A DNA stretch of 64,000 nt from Micromonospora parathelypteridis (GTDB lineage: Bacteria > Actinomycetota > Actinomycetes > Mycobacteriales > Micromonosporaceae), in contig NZ_JACHDP010000001.1 of NCBI RefSeq assembly GCF_014201145.1, forward strand, positions 5,642,001-5,706,000, given 5' to 3'. Positions 45,879 through 62,384 of this stretch are shown in pieces. A program made the translations under genes and the position numbers. Position 1 is the first letter of the stretch; every line of letters starts with the position of its first letter. Below the pieces are notes generated by a model. It saw nothing but the letters and a program-made list of their open reading frames with translations, was not told the DNA's origin and did not search any database.

Positions 45879-47216
45879 GTGCAGAGCTACGGAAGCCAAC
45901 TGGCCCTGGTCGGGATCCTGGTCGTGATCAACGCGCTCTTCGCTGGCAGCGAGATGGCGCTGGTGTCACTGCGGGACAGTCAGATCCAGCGGTTGGAGCG
46001 GACCAGCCGGGCGGGGCGGGTGCTGGCTCGCCTCGCCAAGGACCCGAACCGCTTCCTGGCAACCATCCAGATCGGCATCACCCTGGCCGGGTTCCTGGCC
46101 TCCGCCGCCGCGGCGGTCTCGCTGGCCAAGCCTCTCGTGCCGCTGCTCGGGGTGTTCGGCGGCGCCGCCGAGACCGCGGCGATCGTGATGGTGACCCTCG
46201 CGCTGACCTTCGTCACCCTGGTCTTCGGTGAGCTGGCACCCAAGCGGATCGCCATGCAGTCCGCCGAGCGGTGGGCGCTGCTGGTGGCCCGCCCACTCGA
46301 CCTGCTCGCCAGCCTCACCCGCCCGGCCGTCTGGGCGCTCGGCGCCACCAGCGACCTGGTGGTCCGCCTGGTCGGGCTCAACCCGAAGCACCAGCCGGAG
46401 GAGATCGGCCCGGACGAGCTGCGCGACATCGTCGCCGGAAACCACGGCTTCACCAAGGAGCAGCGCACCATCATCGCCGGCGCCGTGGAGATCGCCGACC
46501 GGCGGTTGCGGGCTGTCCTCGTACCCCGGTTGCAGGTCTTCACGCTCGACAGCGGGACCACCGCGGAGGCCGCACGGCTCGTGCTGGCCGCCACCGGGCA
46601 CTCCCGGGCGCCGGTGGTGCGCCACGGCGGCCTGGACGACACGGCCGGCGTGATCCATCTGCGCGACCTGGTAGGGGTGCCCGACGACCGCCCGGTCGAC
46701 GAGATCGCCCGGCCCCCGATGCTGCTGCCCGACTCGCTGCCGGTGGTGGACGCGTTGCGTCAGTTCAAGGCCGAGCGCCAGCACATCGCGCTCGTCGTGG
46801 ACGAACGCGGCGCCGTCGACGGCATCGTGACGCTGGAGGACATCCTGGAGGAGATCGTCGGCGAGATCTACGACGAGACCGACCGGGACGTGACCTCGGT
46901 TCGCCGTGACCCCGACGGTGCGCTGCTGCTCCCCGGTACCTTCCCGGTGCACGACCTTCCCGACATCGGCGTCGAGCTGCCGTCACGCCCGGCCGGTGAC
47001 TACACCACCGTCGCCGGGCTGGTGCTGGCCCGACTCGGGCACATACCCACCGTCGCCGGGGAGGACGTGACGCTGGACGGCTGGGTGCTGGTGGTGGCCG
47101 GCATCGACCACCGGGCGATCACCGAGGTACGAGTCAGCCGCGTACCCGATGACGCCGACACCGACACCGACGCCGACCAGGCGGCGGAGCCGGTGCTGGA
47201 CGAGGCCCGCAGTTGA
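45879..47216 (+). CDS. CNNM/CorC-type hemolysin-family membrane protein
   Basis: A 445-residue protein with an N-terminal DUF21 membrane domain (residues ~1-190, LALVGILVVINALFAGSEMA, and LTFVTLVFGELAPKRIAMQ). Two CBS domains follow (~210-330, ending VDERGAVDGIVTLEDILEEI) and a C-terminal CorC/HlyC domain (~350-430, YTTVAGLVLARLGHIPTVAG). The family is linked to Mg2+ or Co2+ efflux and ion homeostasis, with CBS domains sensing adenine nucleotides. The GTG at 45879 was chosen for the N-terminal membrane span, with GGGAG 10 nt upstream. Confidence 0.92.
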   Translation: MQSYGSQLALVGILVVINALFAGSEMALVSLRDSQIQRLERTSRAGRVLARLAKDPNRFLATIQIGITLAGFLASAAAAVSLAKPLVPLLGVFGGAAETAAIVMVTLALTFVTLVFGELAPKRIAMQSAERWALLVARPLDLLASLTRPAVWALGATSDLVVRLVGLNPKHQPEEIGPDELRDIVAGNHGFTKEQRTIIAGAVEIADRRLRAVLVPRLQVFTLDSGTTAEAARLVLAATGHSRAPVVRHGGLDDTAGVIHLRDLVGVPDDRPVDEIARPPMLLPDSLPVVDALRQFKAERQHIALVVDERGAVDGIVTLEDILEEIVGEIYDETDRDVTSVRRDPDGALLLPGTFPVHDLPDIGVELPSRPAGDYTTVAGLVLARLGHIPTVAGEDVTLDGWVLVVAGIDHRAITEVRVSRVPDDADTDTDADQAAEPVLDEARS

Positions 47217-47238
47217 CCCGTCCCGAGAAGGCCGGCGC

Positions 47239-47628
47239 TCAGTCTCGCGAGAGGTTCTGCAGGCGGACCTGACCTCGGGCGACCAGGCGCTCGTCGGCGT
47301 CGGTGATGTCCACCTGCCAGAGCTGCTGGCTACGACCCCGGTGCACCGGGGTGCCGACTGCGGTCAGCTCGCCCTCCCGGACGGGCCGCAGGAAGTCGGT
47401 CTGGTTCGACACCCCGACGACCGTGCCCCGGTCGGCCAGCCAGAGCGCCCCACCGACGCTGGCCGCGGTCTCCACGACCGAGGAGTACACCCCGCCGTGC
47501 TGGATGCCGAACGGTTGGTGCAGCTCCGGGCGGACCCGCCAGCTGATGACCACCTGGTCGGCGGTCGCCTCCTCGAACTTCAGGCCGAGCAGGGCGACGA
47601 AACCACCTGTCATGTCCGGTATCTCCAC
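47239..47628 (-). CDS. PaaI-family hotdog thioesterase
   Basis: A 129-residue hotdog-fold acyl-CoA thioesterase. HQPFGIQHGGVYSSVVETAA carries the catalytic HGG followed by Glu, and VGVSNQTDFLRPVREGELTA the second conserved block. It would hydrolyse aromatic or short-chain acyl-CoAs. The GTG at 47628 has AAGGAGG 8 nt upstream. Convergent with the CNNM gene and divergent from tyrS. Confidence 0.9.
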   Translation of the reverse strand: MEIPDMTGGFVALLGLKFEEATADQVVISWRVRPELHQPFGIQHGGVYSSVVETAASVGGALWLADRGTVVGVSNQTDFLRPVREGELTAVGTPVHRGRSQQLWQVDITDADERLVARGQVRLQNLSRD

Positions 47629-47722
47629 GGCGAACCCCTCCTTGATCGACGGGGCGCAAGCCTAACCTCGGCGGGTTGCGCGAAACCCGGTACGGGTCGA
47701 TGCCGGCGATGGGGGAGAATCG

Positions 47723-49021
47723 GTGACCGTGACCGACAGTAGCCTCCCGCCGCCCGGGCGGGACTCCCTGACCGACGACCTGCTCTGGCGTGGCCTCATT
47801 CAGGACTCGACCGGCCTCGACGAGCTGCGCGAGCTGCTCGACGGTGGGAGCGGCGCCACCTACTACGTGGGCTTCGACCCCACCGCGCCGAGCCTGCACG
47901 TCGGCTCGCTGATGCAGGTCACCATGGCCCGCCGGCTGCAACTCGCCGGCCACCGCCCATTGCTGCTGGTCGGCGGGGCGACCGGGCAGATCGGTGACCC
48001 GAAGGAGAGCGCCGAGCGGACACTCAACCCACCCGAGGTCATCGCCGGCTGGGTCGAACGGATCCGCGACCAGTTGGCCCCGTTCGTGTCGTACACCGGC
48101 GAGAACGCGGCACAGTTGGTCAACAACCTGACCTGGACCGGCGAGATGTCGGTGGTCGAGTTCCTGCGCGACGTGGGCAAGCACTTCCCGGTCAACAAGA
48201 TGCTCGCGCGGGAGGTGGTGCGGGCGCGGTTGGAGACGGGCATCAGCTTCACCGAGTTCAGCTACCAACTGTTGCAGGCCAACGACTTCTTCGAGCTGCA
48301 CCGCCGGCACGGCTGCCAGCTCCAGTTCGGCGGGTCCGACCAGTGGGGCAACATCACCGCCGGCGTCGACTACGTGCGGCGACGTGGCGCGGGGCCGGTG
48401 CAGGCGTTCACCACGCCGCTGGTCACCAAGTCCGACGGCACGAAGTTCGGCAAGACCGAGGGTGGCGCCGTCTGGCTCGATCCGACGATGACCAGCCCGT
48501 ACGCGTTCTACCAGTTCTGGCTCAACGTCGACGACCGGGAGGTCGACCGCTACCTGCGCTACTTCAGCTTCCGCACGCGCGACGAGTTGGAGGAGTTGGC
48601 GAAGGCGACCGCCGAGCGGCCGGCGGCCCGCCTGGCGCAGCGGGCGCTCGCCGAGGAGCTGACCACTCTGGTGCACGGCCCCGATGAGACCCGGCAGGCG
48701 GTCGCCGCCAGTCAGGCGCTCTTCGGGCGTGGATCGCTGGACGAGCTCGCCCCGGAGACGCTGCGGGCGGCGCTGACCGAGGCCGGGCTGGTGCGTCTCT
48801 CCGGCGAATTGCCGGATGTGGCGGGCCTGCTGCGGGAGTCCGGACTCGTGAGTGGCCTCAAGGAGGCCCGTCGGGTGATCGCTGAGGGCGGCGCCTACGT
48901 CAACAACAACCGGGTGACCGAGGTGGACGCCGAGGTCTCGTCGACTGATCTGCTGCATGGGCGATACCTGGTGTTGCGCCGTGGCAAACGCTCGTTCGCG
49001 GGCGTTGAGCTGGGTGAATAG
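47723..49021 (+). CDS. tyrS: Tyrosyl-tRNA synthetase
   Basis: A 432-residue class I synthetase. The HIGH-like motif is PSLHVGSLMQV, the tyrosine-binding region is YQLLQANDFFELHRRHGCQL with FGGSDQWGNI, and the KMSKS-like loop is KFGKTEGGAVWLD. A C-terminal S4 domain (LKEARRVIAEGGAYVNNNRV) binds tRNA. The GTG at 47723 is the first good start. No T-box is seen. A hairpin follows, and then the rrn promoter region. Confidence 0.97.
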   Translation: MTVTDSSLPPPGRDSLTDDLLWRGLIQDSTGLDELRELLDGGSGATYYVGFDPTAPSLHVGSLMQVTMARRLQLAGHRPLLLVGGATGQIGDPKESAERTLNPPEVIAGWVERIRDQLAPFVSYTGENAAQLVNNLTWTGEMSVVEFLRDVGKHFPVNKMLAREVVRARLETGISFTEFSYQLLQANDFFELHRRHGCQLQFGGSDQWGNITAGVDYVRRRGAGPVQAFTTPLVTKSDGTKFGKTEGGAVWLDPTMTSPYAFYQFWLNVDDREVDRYLRYFSFRTRDELEELAKATAERPAARLAQRALAEELTTLVHGPDETRQAVAASQALFGRGSLDELAPETLRAALTEAGLVRLSGELPDVAGLLRESGLVSGLKEARRVIAEGGAYVNNNRVTEVDAEVSSTDLLHGRYLVLRRGKRSFAGVELGE

Positions 49022-49046
49022 CCGTCCGTCGACGATGTGACCGGGG

Positions 49047-49086
49047 ACGCGTCCGGCGGATTTGACGATCATCCCGCCGGACGCGT
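49047..49086 (+). terminator. Terminator after tyrS
   Basis: A perfect 13-bp stem (49047-49059, ACGCGTCCGGCGG, with 49074-49086) is followed by AACTTTCTCTCT. It separates tyrS from the rrn promoters. Confidence 0.8.
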
Positions 49087-49230
49087 AACTTTCTCTCTGC
49101 CAGCGCGGAACGGACGAAACAGGCGAAAGCCTGAAACGGCCGGAGCGCAGGCCAACGGCCTCGGGGTCGGGCGGGCATGCCCACCGGATCCCGAACCGGG
49201 AGGTGCCGCCAGAAACGCCGCGAGGCGGAT

Positions 49231-49259
49231 TTGGTGCCGCGAAACCGACCGGGTAGTGT
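49231..49259 (+). promoter_or_regulatory. rrn promoter, upstream candidate
   Basis: TTGGTG (49231-49236), a 17-nt spacer and TAGTGT (49254-49259). The distance to 16S is about 400 nt, typical for the first of several rrn promoters in actinomycetes. Confidence 0.5.
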
Positions 49260-49399
49260 TACCAACCGGCAGGGCACCGGGCGGGTCGCGGGAAATCGCG
49301 ACGGCCGGCCTGCCGAATCCGTGACGAGAGCGGCGCAAGCCGGTCGAGACATGGTGCCCGCATTATCGGGTGAAGCACGACGAACCGCGAAACACCGGT

Positions 49400-49428
49400 T
49401 TGACACGGCGGAAACGAGCGGGTAACGT
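49400..49428 (+). promoter_or_regulatory. rrn promoter, main candidate
   Basis: A consensus -35 TTGACA (49400-49405), 17-nt spacer and TAACGT (49423-49428). This is the best sigma-70-type promoter in the window and fits strong rRNA transcription. Confidence 0.75.
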
Positions 49429-49472
49429 AGTAAAAGTGCCTGGCGCTGGAAAGCGCTAGGGACGCAGAACGA

Positions 49473-49540
49473 AAAGCCCCGGATCGGGGTTCCACTGAGT
49501 GTGGGGCTTTGGTTTGGTGTGTGGTTGTTCTTTGAGAACT
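49473..49540 (+). promoter_or_regulatory. rrn leader hairpin and boxA-like antitermination sequence
   Basis: AAAGCCCC (49473-49480) pairs with GGGGCTTT (49503-49510) in a terminator-shaped leader hairpin. Immediately downstream TGTTCTTTGAGAACT (49526-49540) matches the boxA-like sequence found in actinobacterial rrn leaders, where NusB/S10 complexes assemble to suppress termination. Confidence 0.7.
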
Positions 49541-49665
49541 CAACAGGGTGCTTGTAAAGCCAGTGCCAATTATGATTTATACCCCGGACTGGTCAGTTTT
49601 TGCTGGCTGGTTGGGATTCCTTTGGCAACATTTGTTTGTTGTCAGGATGCTGTTCAACTAATTTT

Positions 49666-54668
<5,003 letters not shown>

Positions 54669-54752
54669 ACTAAGCTGCTACGCGTCCACTGTGCAACTCT
54701 CGATAAACGAACAACAGACCACATGGTTGGTGTTGTTTGATATGTCGATAGA

Positions 54753-54871
54753 GTTACGGCGGTCATGGCGGAGGGGAAACGCCCGGTTACATTCCGAACC
54801 CGGAAGCTAAGCCCTCCAGCGCCGATGGTACTGCACTCGTGAGGGTGTGGGAGAGTAGGACGCCGCCGGAC
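54753..54871 (+). rRNA. rrf: 5S ribosomal RNA
   Basis: About 119 nt from GTTACGGCGGTCATGGCGG to GACGCCGCCGGAC, whose ends pair in the terminal helix. It includes the conserved CCCGAACCCGGAAGCTAAG-type loop (here TTCCGAACCCGGAAGCTAAG). It is separated from 23S by ~85 nt. Confidence 0.96.
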
Positions 54872-54878
54872 AATCTTC

Positions 54879-54916
54879 CAGTCGAGGGCCGCCCCATCCG
54901 GGTCGGCCCTCGACTG
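54879..54916 (+). terminator. Terminator at the end of the rrn operon
   Basis: A perfect 13-bp stem (54879-54891, CAGTCGAGGGCCG, with 54904-54916) encloses a partly paired 12-nt loop. A smaller hairpin GCGCC/GGCGC follows (54921-54936). Together they should insulate the next gene, though only 40 nt separate this stem from its start codon. Confidence 0.75.
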
Positions 54917-54955
54917 CGTAGCGCCATTGGTGGCGCAATCAGGAAGGATGTACCT

Positions 54956-57885
<2,930 letters not shown>

Positions 57886-57889
<4 letters not shown>

Positions 57890-58917
57890 ACGCGGGCGCG
57901 GGGGATCGGCTGGTCGACGGGTACACCCTGGTCGTCTTCGACCTGGACGGGGTGATCTACCTGATCGACCGGCCGATCGCCGGCGCCGTCGAGGCGGTGG
58001 CCCGACTGCACGCCGAGGGGCGGGCGGTGGCGTACGCCACGAACAACGCGTCCCGGCGGTCCAGCGAGGTCGCCGACCTGCTGACGGGGATGGGTGTGCC
58101 GGCCCGGCCGGAGGAGGTGCTCACCTCCGCCGCCGCCTCGGCCGAGCTGCTCCGTGACCGGCTGCCCGCTGGCGCGCCGGTGCTGGTGGTCGGCGCGGAG
58201 GCGCTGCGCGCGGAACTGCGCGCGGTCGGCCTGACCCCGGTCACCAAGGCCGACGAGAACCCGGCCGCGGTGGTGCAGGGGTACGGCCCGCAGGTCGGCT
58301 GGGCCGAGTTGGCCGAAGCGTCGGTCGCGGTACGGGCCGGTGCGCTCTGGATCGCCACCAACACCGACCGGACCCTGCCCAGCGGGCGGGGACCGTTGCC
58401 GGGTAACGGTTCGCTGGTGGCGGTGCTGCGTACGGCGCTGGAGCGGGATCCTGACGTGGTGGTCGGCAAACCGGAGCCGGCGCTGTTCGAGACCGCCGCT
58501 CGGCGCAGTGGTGGTGGCGGGAGCCTGGTGGTGGGCGACCGGCTGGACACCGACATCGAGGGTGCCCGCCGTGCCGGACTGGACAGTCTGCTCGTGCTCA
58601 CCGGTGTCAGCGGCGTACCGGATCTGTTGGCGGCCGGGCCGCAGCGGCGGCCCACGTACGTCGCGAGGGACCTGGCGGGGCTCTTCGACCCGGCTGCCGC
58701 CGTGCGTGTCCCGGGCCCGGCGAACGCTGGCGGCTGGTCCGTGACCGACCGTGACGGCATCCTCGAGCTGGCGGGGTCGGGTCGGCCGTTGGACGCGCTG
58801 GCCGCGCTCTGCGGGGCGGCCTGGTCGGCGGCGGAGCCGGCGCTGCCGAAGATCCGCCCGATGGGCGCGGACGCGGCCCACGCTCTGGAGAGCTTCGGTC
58901 TGGCTGCTGCCGCGTGA
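57886..58917 (+). CDS. HAD-superfamily (subfamily IIA) phosphatase
   Basis: A 343-residue HAD hydrolase. Motif I is VVFDLDGVIYLID, motif II lies in YATNNASR, motif III is the Lys of VVGKPEPALFETAA, and motif IV is VVGDRLDTDIEGARRAG. The IIA cap domain lies between motifs II and III. Relatives dephosphorylate small metabolites such as glycerol phosphate or 2-phosphoglycolate. The GTG at 57886 overlaps the stop of the RGG gene. The same order is found in mycobacteria. Confidence 0.92.
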
Positions 58918-58942
58918 GCCGGGTCAACTGACCCGGCGTTCG

Positions 58943-59281
58943 TCAGAGCAGCTTGCGCAACTTCAGCAGGTCGAACGGGTTCGCCTTGATCGACACCCGG
59001 CGGGAGGTCACCGCTCCGGTGACGTCCAAGTCGCCGCGGACCAGGGCGAGCAGGTCATCGCTGGACGTGCTCAGCGCGATCTTGGCCTTGGGGTCGTCGC
59101 CGTCGGTCAACTCGACCAGCCGACCGCCGGTGATCCGGCCGTGGAAGGCAGTGTCCAGGTCGGTGATGCGGCAGGCCAGCGTCCGGTCCAGGTCGATCCG
59201 CTCGCGCACCGTCTCGGCGTTGTGATCAAGCCGGGCGGCCAGGTCCTGCAATGCCTGCCGGCACTCGTCCACGCTGGCCAC
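58943..59281 (-). CDS. SCP2-like sterol/lipid-carrier domain protein
   Basis: A 112-residue single-domain protein with the SCP2 pattern: ACRITDLDTAFHGRITGGRL, DPKAKIALSTSSDDLLALVR and NPFDLLKLRKLL. Such domains bind hydrophobic ligands. The GTG at 59281 follows GGGGGAG. It is the only minus-strand gene in the tlyA-nadK cluster, between the convergent HAD gene and a divergent phasin-like gene. Confidence 0.75.
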   Translation of the reverse strand: MASVDECRQALQDLAARLDHNAETVRERIDLDRTLACRITDLDTAFHGRITGGRLVELTDGDDPKAKIALSTSSDDLLALVRGDLDVTGAVTSRRVSIKANPFDLLKLRKLL

Positions 59282-59392
59282 GTCTCCCCCTCGTTGATCG
59301 CCACGCCGTCCTCGGCACCGTACCGCACAGGACAGTCCGGGGTGCCCGGTAGCGTGACACCTGCACACCTCGCCCCGTGGAAGGACTCAGGC

Positions 59393-60034
59393 ATGCAGGA
59401 CGCGTGGCGCGCCTACCTCGAGCTGGCCATGGGCCTTGCGGAGGCGCCGCGGAAGAAGGCCCAGGACGTGGCACGTCGTCTCGTCGGCTCCGGCGGCGCG
59501 ACCGCCGCCCAACTTCAGGCCCTCGGCGAGGAGCTGGTGACCACCGGCGCCGCCAACCGGGAGGCGTTGACCAAGCTGGTCCGCTTCGAGGTCGACCGGG
59601 CTCTCGGTGCGGTCGGTCTGGCCACCGCCGACGAGGTGGCCGAGCTGACCCGGCGGGTGCACGACCTGGAACGGCAGCTCCGCGAGGCACGCGCCGCTGA
59701 GCCGGCGAGCGCGTCGACCGCCGCTGGGCCGGCCCACGCGCCGACCACCGCCGAGCCGGCCCACGCGCCGGCCGTCGGCCCGACGGAGCAGGCCGACCCG
59801 ACCGCCGCCGCACAGCCCGGCGATGCTCTGGTGTCGTCCGATGGTTCGGCGGGTGCCCCGGTGGCCAAGAAGGCCGTCGCGAAGAAAGCCGTGGCGAAGA
59901 AGGCGGTCGCCAAGAAGGCCATCGTGAAGAAGCCGCCGGCGACGATCAGCCGGACCGACGACGAGGCCCCGACCCCGGCGGCCATGCCCGCCAAGAAGGC
60001 GGTCCGCAAGCAGCGGCCGGACGACGCCGAATGA
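59393..60034 (+). CDS. Phasin-like protein with Lys-rich repeats
   Basis: A 213-residue protein. The N-terminal ~100 residues are helical with a coiled-coil end (WRAYLELAMGLAEAPRKKAQ, ADEVAELTRRVHDLERQLRE), resembling phasin-like granule proteins. Then come a Pro/Ala linker and about four AKKAV repeats (residues ~160-183), then another lysine cluster, as in histone H1-like proteins. It may bind nucleic acid or polyphosphate/PHA granules. The ATG overlaps nothing; the stop overlaps the next ORF by ATGA. Confidence 0.75.
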   Translation: MQDAWRAYLELAMGLAEAPRKKAQDVARRLVGSGGATAAQLQALGEELVTTGAANREALTKLVRFEVDRALGAVGLATADEVAELTRRVHDLERQLREARAAEPASASTAAGPAHAPTTAEPAHAPAVGPTEQADPTAAAQPGDALVSSDGSAGAPVAKKAVAKKAVAKKAVAKKAIVKKPPATISRTDDEAPTPAAMPAKKAVRKQRPDDAE

Positions 60035-60303
60035 GCCGCCCCGGTCCGCCCGGTGGGTCGTTCCCAGCCCGGCCGGGCCCGCCGGCTGGTGGGTCGTTCG
60101 CCGCCCGGCCCGGCCCTCCGGCCGGTGCCCGGCCCGGGCCGCTGCCGGACGTCGGGGACGACGAGGCGCGGCACCCGGCCGTGGACGCCGCCGTGCACGC
60201 CATGGCCAACGCGGCGACGTTGGCGCCGGCCGACCAGATCGCGCAGTACGAGGCGGCCTACGAGACGCTGCGGGAAACCCTCGCCACCATCGACCAGACC
60301 TGA
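60031..60303 (+). CDS. Small Pro/Gly-rich protein of unknown function
   Basis: A 90-residue product. The first ~40 residues are repeated (F)PARPGPPAGGS-type units. The rest is helical (HPAVDAAVHAMANAATLAPA, DQIAQYEAAYETLRETLATI). It overlaps the phasin-like gene by ATGA, so it is probably translated. I do not recognise the family. It lies 38 nt before tlyA. Confidence 0.65.
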   Translation: MSRPGPPGGSFPARPGPPAGGSFAARPGPPAGARPGPLPDVGDDEARHPAVDAAVHAMANAATLAPADQIAQYEAAYETLRETLATIDQT

Positions 60304-60341
60304 GCGGGACGACCAGGCCTGAGCAGACCGGAGAACCACCC

Positions 60342-61232
60342 ATGGCACGTCGTAACCGGCTGGACGCCGAACTCGTCCGCCGCGGTCTGGCCCGCTCCCG
60401 GGAGCAGGCTGCCGCGTTGGTGGAGGCCGGCCGGGTCAAGCTGCGCGGGGTTACCGCCCGCAAGGCCGCCGCGATGGTCGATCCCGCCGATCCGCTGCTG
60501 GTGACCGGCGCGGACCCGACCGAGGAGTACGTCTCCCGGGGCGGGCACAAGCTCGCGGGCGCGCTGGCCGCGTTCGGGCCCGGTGGGCTGAGCGTGGCCG
60601 GGCGGCGCTGCCTGGACGCCGGCGCGTCGACCGGTGGCTTCACCGACGTGCTGCTGCGCGCCGACGCCGCCGAGGTGGTGGCCGTCGACGTGGGCTACGG
60701 GCAGCTCGCCTGGTCGCTGCGTACGGACGAGCGGGTCCGCGTCCTGGAACGCACGAATGTCCGTACGCTCGATGTCGACGTCATCGGTGGCCCGGTCGAC
60801 CTGACGGTGGCCGATCTGTCGTTCATCTCGCTGCGGCTGGTGCTGCCGGCGCTGGCTGCCTGCACTCGCATCGACGGTGACCTGGCGTTGATGGTGAAGC
60901 CGCAGTTCGAGGTCGGCAAGGACCGGGTGGGCTCCGGTGGTGTGGTCCGCGATCCGGAGCTGCGTGCCGAGGCGGTGCTGGACGTGGCGGCGGCGGCCGC
61001 GCAGCTCGGCCTGGGGTTGGCCGACGTGGCGGCCAGCCCGCTGCCTGGGCCGAGCGGCAACGTGGAGTTCTTCGTATGGTTGCGCCGGGGCGCACCAGCG
61101 GCCGACCCGGAGCGGGTGCGGGCGGTGGTGGCGGCCGGGCCGGAGGGCCCGACCATGACCGGTGACGGGCCGGGTGGCCCGACCATGGCCGGTGACGTGC
61201 CGGACGTGGCGGCGGAGGAGGTCGCAGGGTGA
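60342..61232 (+). CDS. tlyA: TlyA-family rRNA (cytidine-2'-O)-methyltransferase
   Basis: A 296-residue enzyme with an N-terminal S4 RNA-binding domain (residues ~1-60, RLDAELVRRGLARSREQAAA) and an FtsJ-like Rossmann domain (DAGASTGGFTDVLLRADA, VDVGYGQLAWSLR, VADLSFISLRLVLPAL, LMVKPQFEVGKD). In mycobacteria TlyA methylates 16S and 23S rRNA and is needed for capreomycin sensitivity. The last ~30 residues are a repeated tail (GPTMTGDGPG, GPTMAGDVPD). The stop overlaps a bridging mini-ORF. Confidence 0.93.
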   Translation: MARRNRLDAELVRRGLARSREQAAALVEAGRVKLRGVTARKAAAMVDPADPLLVTGADPTEEYVSRGGHKLAGALAAFGPGGLSVAGRRCLDAGASTGGFTDVLLRADAAEVVAVDVGYGQLAWSLRTDERVRVLERTNVRTLDVDVIGGPVDLTVADLSFISLRLVLPALAACTRIDGDLALMVKPQFEVGKDRVGSGGVVRDPELRAEAVLDVAAAAAQLGLGLADVAASPLPGPSGNVEFFVWLRRGAPAADPERVRAVVAAGPEGPTMTGDGPGGPTMAGDVPDVAAEEVAG

Positions 61233-61345
61233 ACGCGTGTAGCGAGGGCGCCGCAATGGCCCGTGGAGGGACACGCGGCCGTGCGGGGGCGACGGTGACG
61301 GTGGTGCCACGCCGCCCGGTCCCGGACGGGCGGGTGGCCCGATGA
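61229..61345 (+). repeat. Bridging mini-ORF between tlyA and nadK
   Basis: The gap between tlyA and nadK is one 38-codon ORF beginning VNACSEGAAMARGG. Its GTG overlaps the tlyA stop (GTGA) and its TGA overlaps the nadK start (ATGA). The DNA near the start (GAACGCGTGTAGCGAG) resembles the elements before ribBA and argB. It is likely a coupling relay rather than a functional protein. Confidence 0.5.
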
Positions 61346-62226
61346 GCCGGACCGCGCTGCTGGTGACCCACACGGGCCGTCGGCGCAGCACCGAGCACGC
61401 CCGGTCGGTCGCCGCCGACCTGATCGCCGCGGGTTTCGAGGTGCGGGTGGTCGCCGATGAGGCCGACGACCTCGATCTGCCCGGGGTGGTGCCGGTCGCC
61501 GGCCCGCAGGCCGCCGAGGGCGCCGAGATCGTCTTCGCGCTCGGTGGGGACGGCACCTTCCTGCGCGCCGCCGAGCTGGCCCGACCGGCGAAGGCGCCGC
61601 TGCTCGGCATCAACCTCGGCAAGGTGGGCTTCCTGGCCGAGGCGGAGATCGACGACCTGGACACGGCGGTGCGTGACGTCGTCGGCCGCAACTACACCGT
61701 CCACGAGCGGCTCACCCTGGACGTCACCGCCGAGTTCGACGGTGGGCCCACCATCGAGTCGTGGGCGCTGAACGAGATCAGCATCGAGAAGGGCGAGCGG
61801 GCGCAGATGCTCGAGCTGCTCGTCGACGTGGACGGGCGGCCCCTGTCCCGTTACGGCTGCGACGGTGTCGTCTGCGCCACCCCGACCGGCTCCACCGCGT
61901 ACGCGTTCTCCGGTGGCGGTCCGGTGGTCTGGCCGGAGGTGGAGGCGCTGCTGCTGGTGCCGATCAGCGCGCACGCGTTGTTCAGCCGCCCGCTGGTCAC
62001 CGCCCCGACGTCGACCTTCGTGATCACCGTCGACCCGTTCACCACCCTGGCCGTGCTCTCCTGCGACGGGCGGCGGGTCTACGACCTCCCACCCGGTGCT
62101 CGGGTGACGGTGCGTCGGGGTGCGCTGCCGGTGCGCATCGTGCGGCTGCGGGCCCGCCCGTTCACCGACCGGCTGGTCGCCAAGTTCGACCTTCCCGTGC
62201 ACGGGTGGCGCGGCAGCCGCCGGTGA
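61342..62226 (+). CDS. nadK: NAD kinase
   Basis: Phosphorylates NAD to NADP. The 294-residue product has the GGDGTFLRAAELA motif, NLGKVGFLAEAE, the substrate loop TPTGSTAYAFSGGGP and ISAHALFSRPLV. Length and order are normal. The ATG at 61342 overlaps the stop of the mini-ORF. In many actinobacteria recN follows; here the next gene in the window is a protease. Confidence 0.95.
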   Translation: MSRTALLVTHTGRRRSTEHARSVAADLIAAGFEVRVVADEADDLDLPGVVPVAGPQAAEGAEIVFALGGDGTFLRAAELARPAKAPLLGINLGKVGFLAEAEIDDLDTAVRDVVGRNYTVHERLTLDVTAEFDGGPTIESWALNEISIEKGERAQMLELLVDVDGRPLSRYGCDGVVCATPTGSTAYAFSGGGPVVWPEVEALLLVPISAHALFSRPLVTAPTSTFVITVDPFTTLAVLSCDGRRVYDLPPGARVTVRRGALPVRIVRLRARPFTDRLVAKFDLPVHGWRGSRR

Positions 62227-62384
62227 CCGTGTCACACACCGTCGGTGGACGTCAGTTGTCCACCTGACGACATGTCGCCGCTGCGGCGGCTGACGACTAG
62301 TGACCTGGCGACGGGCTCCGTCGCAGACTCCGATCGGCCCTCATCTACGGATGGCGGGCCTGGAGGAGTAGAGGAGCGCATCGC

